From a virus, in IMG/VR virus record IMGVR_UViG_3300046011_005443, positions 1 to 64,000 of that record: 64,000 bases of DNA; one strand, given 5' to 3'. Below the pieces are notes generated by a model that saw nothing but the letters and a program-made list of their open reading frames with translations, searched no databases and had not been told where the DNA came from. Shown one piece after another: positions 56,397-64,000 of this stretch (positions are counted from its first letter, which is position 1; each line of letters opens with the position of its first letter). The position numbers and the translations under genes were made by a program.

Positions 56397-56675
56397 TTAG
56401 TTTTTTTGTGCCTGTGACCAGTCTCTGATTCTAGTTTCTAATTTTTTTCTTATAGCTGTGATATCTTGTTTCATTTCACTGCCCATGGTAGGTAGCTGAC
56501 GACTGTAGATCATTTCCATATGCATGCTATCTAATTTTTTTATTTCTGCAACAAGTTTATTCAATAGTTGTTGAGATTCTTGTTTAGCTGCACCATCAGG
56601 CATTGTGTCGATGGCTGTGCGATATCGCTCATAATCTTCCTGGAATCTACTAGATTTTTGTAACAGACTTGACAT
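56397..56675 (-). CDS. Small coiled-coil protein
   Basis: 92 residues, helical: SSRFQEDYERYRTAIDTMPD, SQQLLNKLVAEIKKLDSMHM, MKQDITAIRKKLETRIRDW. No family recognised. It overlaps the upstream Nudix-like gene by 26 nt and ends a minus-strand operon that encodes neck and tail proteins. It may be an assembly factor; no stronger statement is possible. Confidence 0.55.
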   Translation of the reverse strand: MSSLLQKSSRFQEDYERYRTAIDTMPDGAAKQESQQLLNKLVAEIKKLDSMHMEMIYSRQLPTMGSEMKQDITAIRKKLETRIRDWSQAQKN

Positions 56676-57045
56676 TTTCTAACTCCAATATGGTTTCTAT
56701 TTTCACACGTATTACTTGATTATTTAATGTAGTTCTCAATCCCGAGTGTAGTTGTTTGGGAAGGCAATCTAAATCAGCCCAGCATACAGTCTTTGACGCC
56801 ATAGTCAAAAACTCTTGATCGACCACGCACACATAGGTGCCATACTCAAACCCGCGATCTTCAGATAGATACAGTTCGATAGGAACTATACGCCCCTGTG
56901 CGTATTGAGTTAACAATGCGTCTGCATCCTCTAGAAGACTGTTATTGCGTTGAAAGGTAGGCACAGTCCATCGCTCATCATCTAAGATTAGAAATATGCG
57001 ACCTGTGGTTTTAGCTAAAAATAATAATCCGGCACGCTGTTGCAT
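56650..57045 (-). CDS. Nudix-like domain protein lacking a Nudix box
   Basis: 131 residues from the ATG at 57045, 8 nt after the gp15 stop; a GTG 36 nt earlier is possible but would overlap gp15. MQQRAGLLFLAKTTGRIFLI, DDERWTVPTFQRNNSLLEDA, and TVCWADLDCLPKQLHSGLRT follow the strand order of phage Nudix proteins (the W-x-x-LD-x-LP-x-x-LH-x-G ending is familiar). The catalytic box GX5EX7REUXEE is not present, so hydrolase activity is unlikely. Perhaps a structural or binding derivative used in the tail operon. Confidence 0.5.
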   Translation of the reverse strand: MQQRAGLLFLAKTTGRIFLILDDERWTVPTFQRNNSLLEDADALLTQYAQGRIVPIELYLSEDRGFEYGTYVCVVDQEFLTMASKTVCWADLDCLPKQLHSGLRTTLNNQVIRVKIETILELENVKSVTKI

Positions 57046-57053
57046 GCAGATAC

Positions 57054-58631
57054 TTATCCGCCCACTGTCTTGAAGTTCCACTCTCCTGGCAGATATTCAC
57101 CTTCAAATGCTTTGAGCCATTGAGTGCCATCCCATTTGTATTTGATGCCTGTGCGGATATTTTGAATATGTGTGGGTGAGAAATCTTCACCTGCAATAGC
57201 TGCATCTTCCAATGTATGATCTTCAGGATTCCAAATTGTGGCCCAGGTTTGCCCAGTCCACTCTACAATAGAGTTGGCTGTGATCACAGGATCCGTGCCG
57301 TCTTGATTTTCCCATGATGAATCGTTATTACTAGGATCACGCCAGGCCTGCGGACCTCTATATGGTATGTTTGTGCTGTCTGCAGGATTAGAAGGAAGGT
57401 TAATGTAACCTCCACGATTCTCACTGTTGTTGACATCGTCTAACATCAAGAATCTTAAACCTACTGGTATCTGCGAGTATGATCCATAGACTTCTAACGG
57501 ATTATACTTGTAAGGATCTATGATAGCATCTACCGTGCCTCTAGCAGCTATGCCGGGGATACTACTGGCAATGTCGTCATTGGCAGGATATGTGTCTGCA
57601 TCTAAAGTCACCGTGAGAACAGTCTGGTCTAGAGGATTGATCACAAACGTGCCCACAATCTCATAGCCACTGGCTTTTTTGAACCATATCTCACTGCCCG
57701 GCACATAGCCGCCTTGTATCTCTAGAATCTTTGACCACTCTACCGGTTCGCCATTTTTAAATTCTTTCTGACTCAGCCCCAATGACTGCACAGCATCTAA
57801 TGGATTCACGAGTGTGAGATCATATTGATTATCATTGACTGTTCCTGTGTTAGATTTGAACAGTAACACTCGATAATTACCATAAGTTTTAGTAACTAGG
57901 GTCATACTGGATTGAGAAGTGTTGTATATTAGATCTGAAAGATCCATCACATCGCCCTGTTCTGTGAACACATTGGCTATTATGCTTTGAACTATGCCTA
58001 GTTTTTTGACCTTGGCCGGTGGTGATATATACACAGGCATTTCAAAATCAAGACTGCAGATGTCTATATCTGATTCTGCGCCTTGAGGTATTGTCCTACT
58101 GGAAAAATTAGTGCCGGTTAGATACATGGCGCTGAGACTGGTCCAGTCTATATAATTGTCAGTGGTCTGTAGTTCTAAACTGGGATTAAACAGCACTAAT
58201 ATCTGTTCCAACAACTGTAATTTTTGATCGGTGTTGGATGTCCATATATCAGCTTTCATGGTCAGTTTGAATGGAGTAGGCATGAGCCTTTCAACAGTGT
58301 AATTGCCGCCCTGTGCGCCCGAATATTCTCTTGTGCCACTGGCGTCTGTGAATCTGCGTTCTCTCACATGTATCTTAGACACGAATGTGGGATCACTGAG
58401 CCTGTTAGTATCCATCTCAATGCCTGTGATATAACAAGCTATTCTCGGCACCGTAGGCATTTTGTTTTCAGAATTATCTTTGATAATGCTGGCTACCTGT
58501 CTGGTCAAATCGCCATACATTACAGGAATCTGTCGTTGTTCGCCATCGCCTGCTTGATATTTAAATCCAATGAACACACGCATGAACTGCGTGACATACC
58601 GTCGTATCTGTCCGTCGTAGTGAAAATCCAT
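57054..58631 (-). CDS. 15: Tail sheath terminator/stabiliser gp15
   Basis: 525 residues (T4 gp15: 272). The N-terminal ~240 residues fit gp15: MDFHYDGQIRRYVTQFMRVF, QIPVMYGDLTRQVASIIKDN, ERLMPTPFKLTMKADIWTSN, TDQKLQLLEQILVLFNPSLE and FEMPVYISPPAKVKKLGIV. gp15 caps the tail tube and sheath and joins tail to neck. The C-terminal ~280 residues form an extension that T4 lacks, ending in a small GTQWLKAFEGEYLPGEWNF carbohydrate-binding-like or lectin-like turn. Its start overlaps the gp14 stop (TAATG). Confidence 0.82.
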   Translation of the reverse strand: MDFHYDGQIRRYVTQFMRVFIGFKYQAGDGEQRQIPVMYGDLTRQVASIIKDNSENKMPTVPRIACYITGIEMDTNRLSDPTFVSKIHVRERRFTDASGTREYSGAQGGNYTVERLMPTPFKLTMKADIWTSNTDQKLQLLEQILVLFNPSLELQTTDNYIDWTSLSAMYLTGTNFSSRTIPQGAESDIDICSLDFEMPVYISPPAKVKKLGIVQSIIANVFTEQGDVMDLSDLIYNTSQSSMTLVTKTYGNYRVLLFKSNTGTVNDNQYDLTLVNPLDAVQSLGLSQKEFKNGEPVEWSKILEIQGGYVPGSEIWFKKASGYEIVGTFVINPLDQTVLTVTLDADTYPANDDIASSIPGIAARGTVDAIIDPYKYNPLEVYGSYSQIPVGLRFLMLDDVNNSENRGGYINLPSNPADSTNIPYRGPQAWRDPSNNDSSWENQDGTDPVITANSIVEWTGQTWATIWNPEDHTLEDAAIAGEDFSPTHIQNIRTGIKYKWDGTQWLKAFEGEYLPGEWNFKTVGG

Positions 58632-60022
58632 TATAGGTCTGCCTCAGGTCTTAGAGCCTTGCTGAGACTCTGCTTTTCTTTAACTGTGTGACCGTCTATG
58701 GTGTTCACAGTGGGATTGTTTATGAATGTAGATTTTTGTGTCTGACGCACATCTTTGTCTGCAAAAGGTTCGCCGGCTGCTACATCACTGGCTCCAAGAT
58801 TGCTCATAGTCGTGCGCACATTGTCTTCAAACTTGCGCCATCTTACTCCGTCAAATCTAAACAGTCTGTTAGGAAGATAATCTGTTCGCAGTGCAAATTG
58901 TCCATTAACAGGATTGTTTGGAAAAGAAATGCCTGCGGTAAATGGAGCACCGTTAGGAGGTAAACCGTCTTTGGTTAGATAACCTTCATAGCCATCACCA
59001 TCCGCCGGTAATATCACCGAGCTAGCAGTCTGACCAACAAATATTGGATTACCATCTGAGTCAAATTGGGGAACTCCATTTTCATCAGTGGCTTGTGTAG
59101 CTGCGTCAACAGTCACCAACGATGCATCTACACTGGCTAATTCTGCGGTACCGTCGTTGGTTCTCTGTAGAGTATAATACTTGCTGGTATCGTAACCGCT
59201 GCGTGGTGCGTCTGCTTCTGCTTGATCTAACACCGCGGCAGTGATCTGCATTTCTTTTTCATAGGTACTGATCACATCTCGCAATGTATCTGCCAATGCA
59301 TAATAGGTATTATTAGGCGGAGCCACACCAGTGACTTCTTGTATGACTTGATATTTTTTGCCATTGTCGGCTAATACAACATCGCCGGGATAGTAAGTTA
59401 TGGTTGAATTATAAGTGCCTTTGAAGAATTCTCGGTCTGCAATGTCGTCTAGAATCTGTTTGAATTCTTGACTGTCTACTAATGGTTTGCACTTGGCACG
59501 ATATAAATGTGGATACCATGTGGCTGAAAATCCTTCCGCTGCTCTACTAACTTCTTCAATCACAAAGAAACGTTTCAAGGCAAAAGTTAAATCATTCAAA
59601 GCGTATTCGTCTTTGAGATGCGGCAGTTCTATCACATCCCCTGCTATAATTTTACGACCTAGTTTTTCTACAGTATCGGTGATATGGAATGTGATAAAAA
59701 TAGTGTCATTCTGTAGGAACAGGCCAAACTGGCTGAGATTAAAATCGATATCAGATATATTGTATACACCGCGCATGACATAAACATCAGGATCATATTT
59801 GCGATCTCGATTTTCTAAAAATAACAGATCCTGTATGTTTGCTACGTTATCAGTGGCGTAGGTAGGAGTGCTAGGACTATCGCCTTGTATGGCCGTGCCA
59901 GGACCTATATATCTGTGCACCAGCACATCTGTGCCGCCAACTTGGAACATTTCCCAGGCGGTTTTATCAATAAAGCGGAAATCGTTGCCCTTTTCGGGCC
60001 GGTATAAACTGAGTCTTGGCAT
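58631..60022 (-). CDS. 14: Neck protein gp14
   Basis: 463 residues from the third codon (ATG at 60022), preferred because the first ATG (60028) touches the TAAATA element. The N-terminal 200 residues match gp14: QDLLFLENRDRKYDPDVYVM, FNLSQFGLFLQNDTIFITFH, KIIAGDVIELPHLKDEYALN, and AEGFSATWYPHLYRAKCKPL. The C-terminal part has a GTYNSTITYYPGDVVLADNG module that recalls the repeats of the giant fibres, then FPNNPVNGQFALRTDYLPNR. T4 gp14 has 256 residues. gp13 and gp14 form the neck that joins head and tail. Confidence 0.82.
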   Translation of the reverse strand: MPRLSLYRPEKGNDFRFIDKTAWEMFQVGGTDVLVHRYIGPGTAIQGDSPSTPTYATDNVANIQDLLFLENRDRKYDPDVYVMRGVYNISDIDFNLSQFGLFLQNDTIFITFHITDTVEKLGRKIIAGDVIELPHLKDEYALNDLTFALKRFFVIEEVSRAAEGFSATWYPHLYRAKCKPLVDSQEFKQILDDIADREFFKGTYNSTITYYPGDVVLADNGKKYQVIQEVTGVAPPNNTYYALADTLRDVISTYEKEMQITAAVLDQAEADAPRSGYDTSKYYTLQRTNDGTAELASVDASLVTVDAATQATDENGVPQFDSDGNPIFVGQTASSVILPADGDGYEGYLTKDGLPPNGAPFTAGISFPNNPVNGQFALRTDYLPNRLFRFDGVRWRKFEDNVRTTMSNLGASDVAAGEPFADKDVRQTQKSTFINNPTVNTIDGHTVKEKQSLSKALRPEADL

Positions 60023-60029
60023 AGTCATA

Positions 60030-60035
60030 TATTTA
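60030..60035 (-). promoter_or_regulatory. Late-type promoter before gp14
   Basis: The minus strand reads GGTAAATATATGACTATG; the TAAATA core lies 7 nt from the ATG at 60022. It is back to back with the gp13 promoter. Confidence 0.45.
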
Positions 60036-60042
60036 CCGCTAC

Positions 60043-60050
60043 GATAAATA
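60043..60050 (+). promoter_or_regulatory. Late promoter, 5 nt from the gp13 start codon
   Basis: GATAAATA is followed by CTCGT and ATG. No ribosome site is possible in between, so the mRNA should be leaderless. Confidence 0.6.
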
Positions 60051-60055
60051 CTCGT

Positions 60056-60814
60056 ATGAGCACATCAGATCAAGCCAAAAATTCCGTATACAACTACTGC
60101 AAAACCATGCTAGGCGATGGTATGGTAGATGTAGAACTAGATCCCATCCACTACGACACAGCACTTAATCGTGCTCTAGCAGTTTTCCGTCAGCGTAGCG
60201 ACAACGCTGTGGAAGAAAGTTATGCGTTTTTAACCCTCACAGAAAGCACCAACGAATATATCCTGCCCAAAGAAATACAGCAGGTTCGACAGATATTCCG
60301 CAGATCGGTGGGATCAAGAACGGGTAATGGAACGGGTGGAACGGTGTTTGAGCCATTTAACTTGGCCTATGCCAATACCTATTTGTTGAGTTCAACGAAT
60401 ATGGGCGGCTTGCTAACCTATGAACTGTTTGCACAGTATCAAGAATTGGTAGGCAAGATGTTTGGTTCATTTATTAACTACACATGGCATCCACAGAGTC
60501 ACAAGCTGATCATACATCAACGTCCTCGCGGCGAAGAATCTGTGATGTTGCAGGTATACAATAGCCGACCTGACTTTGTGATTATTGATGATGTGTATTC
60601 CGGACAGTGGATCAAAGACTATGCGTTAGCCAACTGCAAAATGATGCTAGGACAGGCTCGAAGCAAGTTTGGACAGATCGCAGGTCCGCAGGGTGGTACT
60701 CAACTCAATGGTACAGCACTGATCACAGAAGGTCAAACTGAGATGGAAAAACTCACCGACGATCTGATGAAATTGGTTCCCGGCGGCAGCGGATATACCT
60801 GGATAACTGGTTGA
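60056..60814 (+). CDS. 13: Neck protein gp13
   Basis: 252 residues (T4: 309). SVYNYCKTMLGDGMVDVELD, IHYDTALNRALAVFRQRSDN, YAFLTLTESTNEYILPKEIQ, LFAQYQELVGKMFGSFINYT and KDYALANCKMMLGQARSKFG agree with gp13. It binds below the portal and closes the head after packaging. It is divergent from gp14; in T4 the two genes are adjacent and in the same direction, so this arrangement is rearranged. Start codon 5 nt after a late element. Confidence 0.85.
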   Translation: MSTSDQAKNSVYNYCKTMLGDGMVDVELDPIHYDTALNRALAVFRQRSDNAVEESYAFLTLTESTNEYILPKEIQQVRQIFRRSVGSRTGNGTGGTVFEPFNLAYANTYLLSSTNMGGLLTYELFAQYQELVGKMFGSFINYTWHPQSHKLIIHQRPRGEESVMLQVYNSRPDFVIIDDVYSGQWIKDYALANCKMMLGQARSKFGQIAGPQGGTQLNGTALITEGQTEMEKLTDDLMKLVPGGSGYTWITG

Positions 60815-60839
60815 CCTTATAACTAATCTATATTATAAT
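60811..60839 (+). promoter_or_regulatory. Sigma70-type promoter for dNMP kinase
   Basis: TTGACC (60811-60816), 17-bp spacer, TATAAT (60834-60839). It overlaps the gp13 stop codon. The leader carries AAAGGGG before the ATG at 60860. The sequence is similar to the gp47 promoter. Confidence 0.78.
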
Positions 60840-60859
60840 TGTTCTAAAGGGGACAATTT

Positions 60860-61516
60860 ATGATTATAGGTGTATGCGGTTTCATAGGCTCGGGCAAAGA
60901 CACTGTAGCCGACTATCTAGTTAATTTTCACGAATTTCGCAGAGAAAGTTTTGCTTCAACACTCAAAGATGCCGTGGCCAGCGTGTTTGGCTGGGATCGA
61001 ACCATGCTGGAAGGGCGCACAGCACAGGCTCGAGAATGGCGTGAACAAGTAGATCCTTGGTGGGCAGCACGTTTAGACATGCCCACATTAACTCCTAGAT
61101 GGGTTCTACAATACTGGGGAACAGAAGTCTGTCGTAGGTCGTTCCACGACGACATATGGATTGCTTCATTAGAAAACAAACTGCGTCTCAGCAAAGATCA
61201 TATTGTAATTTCAGACTGCCGTTTCCCCAATGAAATTAAATCAATTAAAGATGCAGGCGGCCAAATTGTTTGGGTGCAGCGTGGTGAGTTGCCTGACTGG
61301 TATGAGGATGCTATCAGCGCCAATCAAGGCAATAATGTAGGGCTAAACGCCATGAAGATGCGTAAAATACATGCATCGGAATGGGCATGGCTGGGCAGTG
61401 ATTTTGACAAGATCATCGACAACAATGGCAGCATCGATGAACTTTACGAGCAGAGTGCAAACCTAGTAGTCAGCAATAAGATCGCCTTGCCTCCAAGTTA
61501 TACCCTCTTTGCCTAA
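60860..61516 (+). CDS. 1: Deoxynucleoside monophosphate kinase (T4 gp1 type)
   Basis: 218 residues (T4 gp1: 241). P-loop GFIGSGKDT at 7-15, followed by FASTLKDAVASVFGWDRTML, TPRWVLQYWGTEVCR and IVISDCRFPNEIKSIKDAGG, all typical of phage dNMP kinases. It phosphorylates dNMPs to dNDPs for DNA synthesis. It has its own sigma70-type promoter overlapping the end of gp13, so it can be expressed early although it lies among late genes. Its last 54 nt overlap the convergent HNH-like gene. Confidence 0.93.
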   Translation: MIIGVCGFIGSGKDTVADYLVNFHEFRRESFASTLKDAVASVFGWDRTMLEGRTAQAREWREQVDPWWAARLDMPTLTPRWVLQYWGTEVCRRSFHDDIWIASLENKLRLSKDHIVISDCRFPNEIKSIKDAGGQIVWVQRGELPDWYEDAISANQGNNVGLNAMKMRKIHASEWAWLGSDFDKIIDNNGSIDELYEQSANLVVSNKIALPPSYTLFA

Positions 61517-61801
61517 GATAGCAGCGCAGTTCAAGCACACGGTTTTGAGATTTGAGGGTCTGCAGTTGTTGAGATTTTCATCTACATGAAACACTCGAAA
61601 TACTTCGGCGTGTTGAGATCGAAACCCGCATTTTTCACACACGGGTTTGGGTTTGTATCCTGCTCGTTGCCAACGTGGAACATGAGCACTTGCACCGTGT
61701 GCTAGACAGATTTCACACAGTGTTCTGTAATAGGCACGAGTGTCTTTGTAGTAATTAATGGCTCTAGGTCGCTGTGCGCAGGCCTTGCATAGTGGTCGCA
61801 T
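61463..61801 (-). CDS. HNH-like zinc-finger protein
   Basis: 112 residues. Cys pairs CKAC (5-8), CEIC (29-32), CEKC (55-58) and CLNC (89-92) frame VFHVDENLNNCRPSNLKTVC, which fits the His-Asn-Asn core of HNH proteins (His72, Asn76/79, Asn84). Similar proteins are spread through T4-like cyanophages. It may be a nicking or homing nuclease, or only a zinc-binding protein. It runs against the dNMP kinase gene and overlaps its last 54 nt. A TAAATAT element 4 nt from the ATG suggests late expression; AAGGG further upstream is an alternative ribosome site. Confidence 0.65.
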   Translation of the reverse strand: MRPLCKACAQRPRAINYYKDTRAYYRTLCEICLAHGASAHVPRWQRAGYKPKPVCEKCGFRSQHAEVFRVFHVDENLNNCRPSNLKTVCLNCAAILGKEGITWRQGDLIADY

Positions 61802-61805
61802 TTGA

Positions 61806-61811
61806 TATTTA
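61806..61811 (-). promoter_or_regulatory. Late-type element before the HNH-like gene
   Basis: The minus strand reads GGGTAAATATCAAATG, so TAAATA is 4 nt from the start. The same GGGTAAATAT lies before gp6. Confidence 0.4.
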
Positions 61812-61865
61812 CCCTTTTAGACCCCTTTTGTTCGGTGCCTAACTTGCTGTTTTTGGAATAGTATG

Positions 61866-61874
61866 CTAAATATT
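61866..61874 (+). promoter_or_regulatory. Late promoter for the tail sheath gene
   Basis: CTAAATATT lies 31 nt before the ATG at 61906; CAGGAGAA in between is a strong ribosome site. Confidence 0.55.
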
Positions 61875-61905
61875 ATGAGCAACTATTACCAGGAGAATAG
61901 GCGAT

Positions 61906-64000
61906 ATGGCACTAACATCACCAGGCGTACAAGTTACGGTAATCGACGAGAGTTTTTATACACCAGCAGAACCTGGTACGGTTCCTCTTATCGTCGTAGC
62001 TACAGCCCAAGATAAAACAAACGGAGCTGGAACAAACACAGCTTCAGCAACAACCAAAGCAAATGCTGGCAAGGCATTTAAAATTACGAGTCAGAGAGAT
62101 CTCACAGATCTTTTTGGGATTCCGTTCTTTGAACAGACAGCGAGTTCAACTCCTATCCATGGTTCAGAGCGCAACGAATATGGACTATTAGCAGCCTATA
62201 GTTTGCTAGGTGTAAGCAACGCGGCATTTATTGTTCGAGCTGATGTAGATCTAGACCAACTCGCAGCAGAAGTAGATGCCCCGGGAGCGAACCCTGTAAA
62301 CGGCAAATGGTGGATGGACACACAGGCCACAACTTGGGGTATCCAAGAGTGGAACAGTGCCGCAGCATCAACAGCCGGCGGACAGAAATTTACTAACAAA
62401 GTACCGTTAGTGCTAACAGATGCAGACAGTCCTTCTAAAATTGAAAACAATGCTCCTAAAACATCTGTAGGACAGATCGGAGATTATGCAGTAGTATTTC
62501 AAACTGTAGGTGAAGCTGCTGCATATACAACTGCAAATGACTTGGCAAGAATATATTACAAGTCTCCAGGCAATGGCGGGGTAAGTGCCGGCGGCACACC
62601 AGTTGATGCAGGCGAATGGGTATTGATAGGTTCCAATGCGTGGAAAGCCAGCTGGCCAGTAGCAGTAAGTAACACATACTCGGGAACACTGTCGGGCACT
62701 TTATTCGTTAACGCCCAACAAATTACTGCAGGAACTTTAACACAAATCGCAAACAACATCAATTCACCCGGTATCGTGGGTGTAACAGCAAAGATGTTGG
62801 GTAATAAGTTATACATCTATTCCGATGGTAGATCATTAGGAGAAAACACTAATGTTGAAGTTGGAGACAGTGCATTGTCTGCTGATGGACAGATAAAGTT
62901 AGAAAATGGCACAGCAAGCTGGAGCACCATTGGCATTGACACCGGATTATACCTCAGCCCTAAACTGCAACAATCACCGCACACAGATGTGCCGACTTAC
63001 AAGCGCAGTGATAACCCAACCTCATTGCAGGGATATGCTACAGGGTCTGTATGGATTAAAACCACAGAGCCAAACAACGGCGCTAGATGGAGAGCCAAGC
63101 AGTGGAGTTCAGCTACATTATCGTGGGTAGCATCAGAAGCTCCTATATATGCATCTACCAATGCTGCACTTTACTATCTAGATCGCAGTGGAGGTGGTGC
63201 TAACATCTCAGCAGATACAGTGTTTGTACAGAGCAATGCACAAGAACACAGTGGATTTGACGCAACTCCAGACACAGCTGAATTCCGTATGTGGTATAGA
63301 CATATAGGTATAGGTCAGGGCACCAGCATTACATCCAACATTATCAAAAGTGGAACCTTTACCGCTGCTTCTACTAGAACATTTACCTTGGCTGAAAGCA
63401 TAGTAGGACAGTTGGCTCTAGATGCTGCCAAAACCATTACTTTGTCAACAGCCGCGGGAAATGCGCCTACAGGCGACAACAGCGATGCAGACAAGTTTGC
63501 TGCTGCTATCAACGCAGCCGGCTTCACAAACATCGAAGCCTCTGTGGTGCAGATTACCCTAACACAGAGCAGATTGGTAATTACTCACAATGACGGTGGC
63601 GATTTTAGACTCACAGACAGCACAGGTAATCCATTGTCGACTCTATTCACTCCATACAACATCAAGACCAGAGCTGGCACAGAAAACTTCTACAATATTT
63701 CATTGGGTAGTGGTGCTGCAGGCGCAGAAGATCTTGCTGCAGGTGCTGCACAAGACTATCTAGCTTCAGGTTATCAGCCGTTAGCCGCACAAGATCCAAG
63801 ATTCTCAGCCAGTCCAGATGCTCCATTGAATGAAGCAGCAGATCAACAACTATGGTACAATCCTAACTTTGCTGATGTTGACATTATGGTTCATAATGGC
63901 AACACATGGGTGGGATATAGACACAGCACAGCACCATATTTTAATCAAACTGACGACACAGCGTTGACAAAGAGAACCGGTTACTTACCAATAGTAGCTG
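61906..64000 (+). CDS. 18: Tail sheath protein gp18, N-terminal part (cut by window edge)
   Basis: An open frame from ATG 61906 runs to the window end (698 codons visible). The start MALTSPGVQVTVIDESFYTP, then AEPGTVPLIVVATAQDKTNG, is the classic sheath N-terminus of T4-like marine phages; the next part, ITSQRDLTDLFGIPFFEQ, then EYGLLAAYSLLGVSNAAFIV, continues the family. The sheath contracts on infection. It is already longer than T4 gp18 (659 residues) with the C-terminal core not yet reached, so extra surface domains must be inserted (roughly residues 190-560, with SGTLSGTLFVNAQQ and similar beta stretches). A late promoter and CAGGAGAA precede it. Confidence 0.93.
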   Translation, partial: MALTSPGVQVTVIDESFYTPAEPGTVPLIVVATAQDKTNGAGTNTASATTKANAGKAFKITSQRDLTDLFGIPFFEQTASSTPIHGSERNEYGLLAAYSLLGVSNAAFIVRADVDLDQLAAEVDAPGANPVNGKWWMDTQATTWGIQEWNSAAASTAGGQKFTNKVPLVLTDADSPSKIENNAPKTSVGQIGDYAVVFQTVGEAAAYTTANDLARIYYKSPGNGGVSAGGTPVDAGEWVLIGSNAWKASWPVAVSNTYSGTLSGTLFVNAQQITAGTLTQIANNINSPGIVGVTAKMLGNKLYIYSDGRSLGENTNVEVGDSALSADGQIKLENGTASWSTIGIDTGLYLSPKLQQSPHTDVPTYKRSDNPTSLQGYATGSVWIKTTEPNNGARWRAKQWSSATLSWVASEAPIYASTNAALYYLDRSGGGANISADTVFVQSNAQEHSGFDATPDTAEFRMWYRHIGIGQGTSITSNIIKSGTFTAASTRTFTLAESIVGQLALDAAKTITLSTAAGNAPTGDNSDADKFAAAINAAGFTNIEASVVQITLTQSRLVITHNDGGDFRLTDSTGNPLSTLFTPYNIKTRAGTENFYNISLGSGAAGAEDLAAGAAQDYLASGYQPLAAQDPRFSASPDAPLNEAADQQLWYNPNFADVDIMVHNGNTWVGYRHSTAPYFNQTDDTALTKRTGYLPIVA

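Noticed and set aside
56374-56412. Bidirectional terminator between the convergent genes at 56.39 kb
   Set aside because: Only a loose GCACAA/TTGTGC pairing with a long loop; not convincing.

Overview
This window is part of the genome of a T4-like contractile-tailed phage (myovirus). The T4-type virion set is recognisable: baseplate gp6, gp25, gp5-like hub, gp53, gp26; neck and sheath proteins gp13, gp14, gp15, gp18; and the head series gp20, prohead core, gp21, gp22, gp23. With them come gp46/gp47, the late sigma factor gp55 and a dNMP kinase (gp1 type). The style (long modular fibre genes, many 2-oxoglutarate oxygenases, a shortened gp23, a hub without lysozyme) resembles T4-like phages of marine and freshwater bacteria. 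No photosynthesis gene, tRNA or other host-specific gene is visible, so the host cannot be named. Terminase, tail tube and polymerase genes lie outside the window.

Layout. 1-6.7 kb (minus): baseplate operon. 6.8-11.1 kb (plus): gp55, gp47, gp46, a small protein and a GIY-YIG nuclease. 11.1-11.55 kb: a gene-free, hairpin-rich stretch ending in a strong terminator, a candidate large structured RNA. 11.6-13 kb: two proteins with capsid-targeting-like N-termini. 13-14 kb (minus): gp26 and a small partner. 14.1-23.5 kb (plus): tape-measure-like protein and the head operon, closed by a textbook terminator after gp23. 23.6-45.7 kb (plus): fibre and appendage genes, including two giant paralogues of 1871 and 2614 residues. 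45.7-56.4 kb: an accessory island with nine 2OG-Fe(II) oxygenase-like genes, a rubrerythrin-like protein, two pairs of unknown paralogues and a fibre with two cupredoxin-like domains. 56.4-60 kb (minus): gp15, gp14 and small genes. 60-64 kb (plus): gp13, dNMP kinase, an opposed HNH-like gene, and the start of the tail sheath, cut by the window edge.

Regulation. Two promoter classes can be read. One is sigma70-like (TTGACC, 17 bp, TATAAT) before gp47 and the dNMP kinase, with TTGTAA-17-TATAAT at 53.9 kb. The other is the T4 late element, (TA)TAAATA, before virion and island genes on both strands; gp55 encoded here should read it. At about ten genes the -10 or late element lies only 4-7 nt from the start codon, so those mRNAs are predicted to be nearly or fully leaderless.

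Most interesting: the oxygenase/diiron/cupredoxin island next to the fibres, the structured RNA candidate, the leaderless promoter-start fusions, and the putative internal head proteins.
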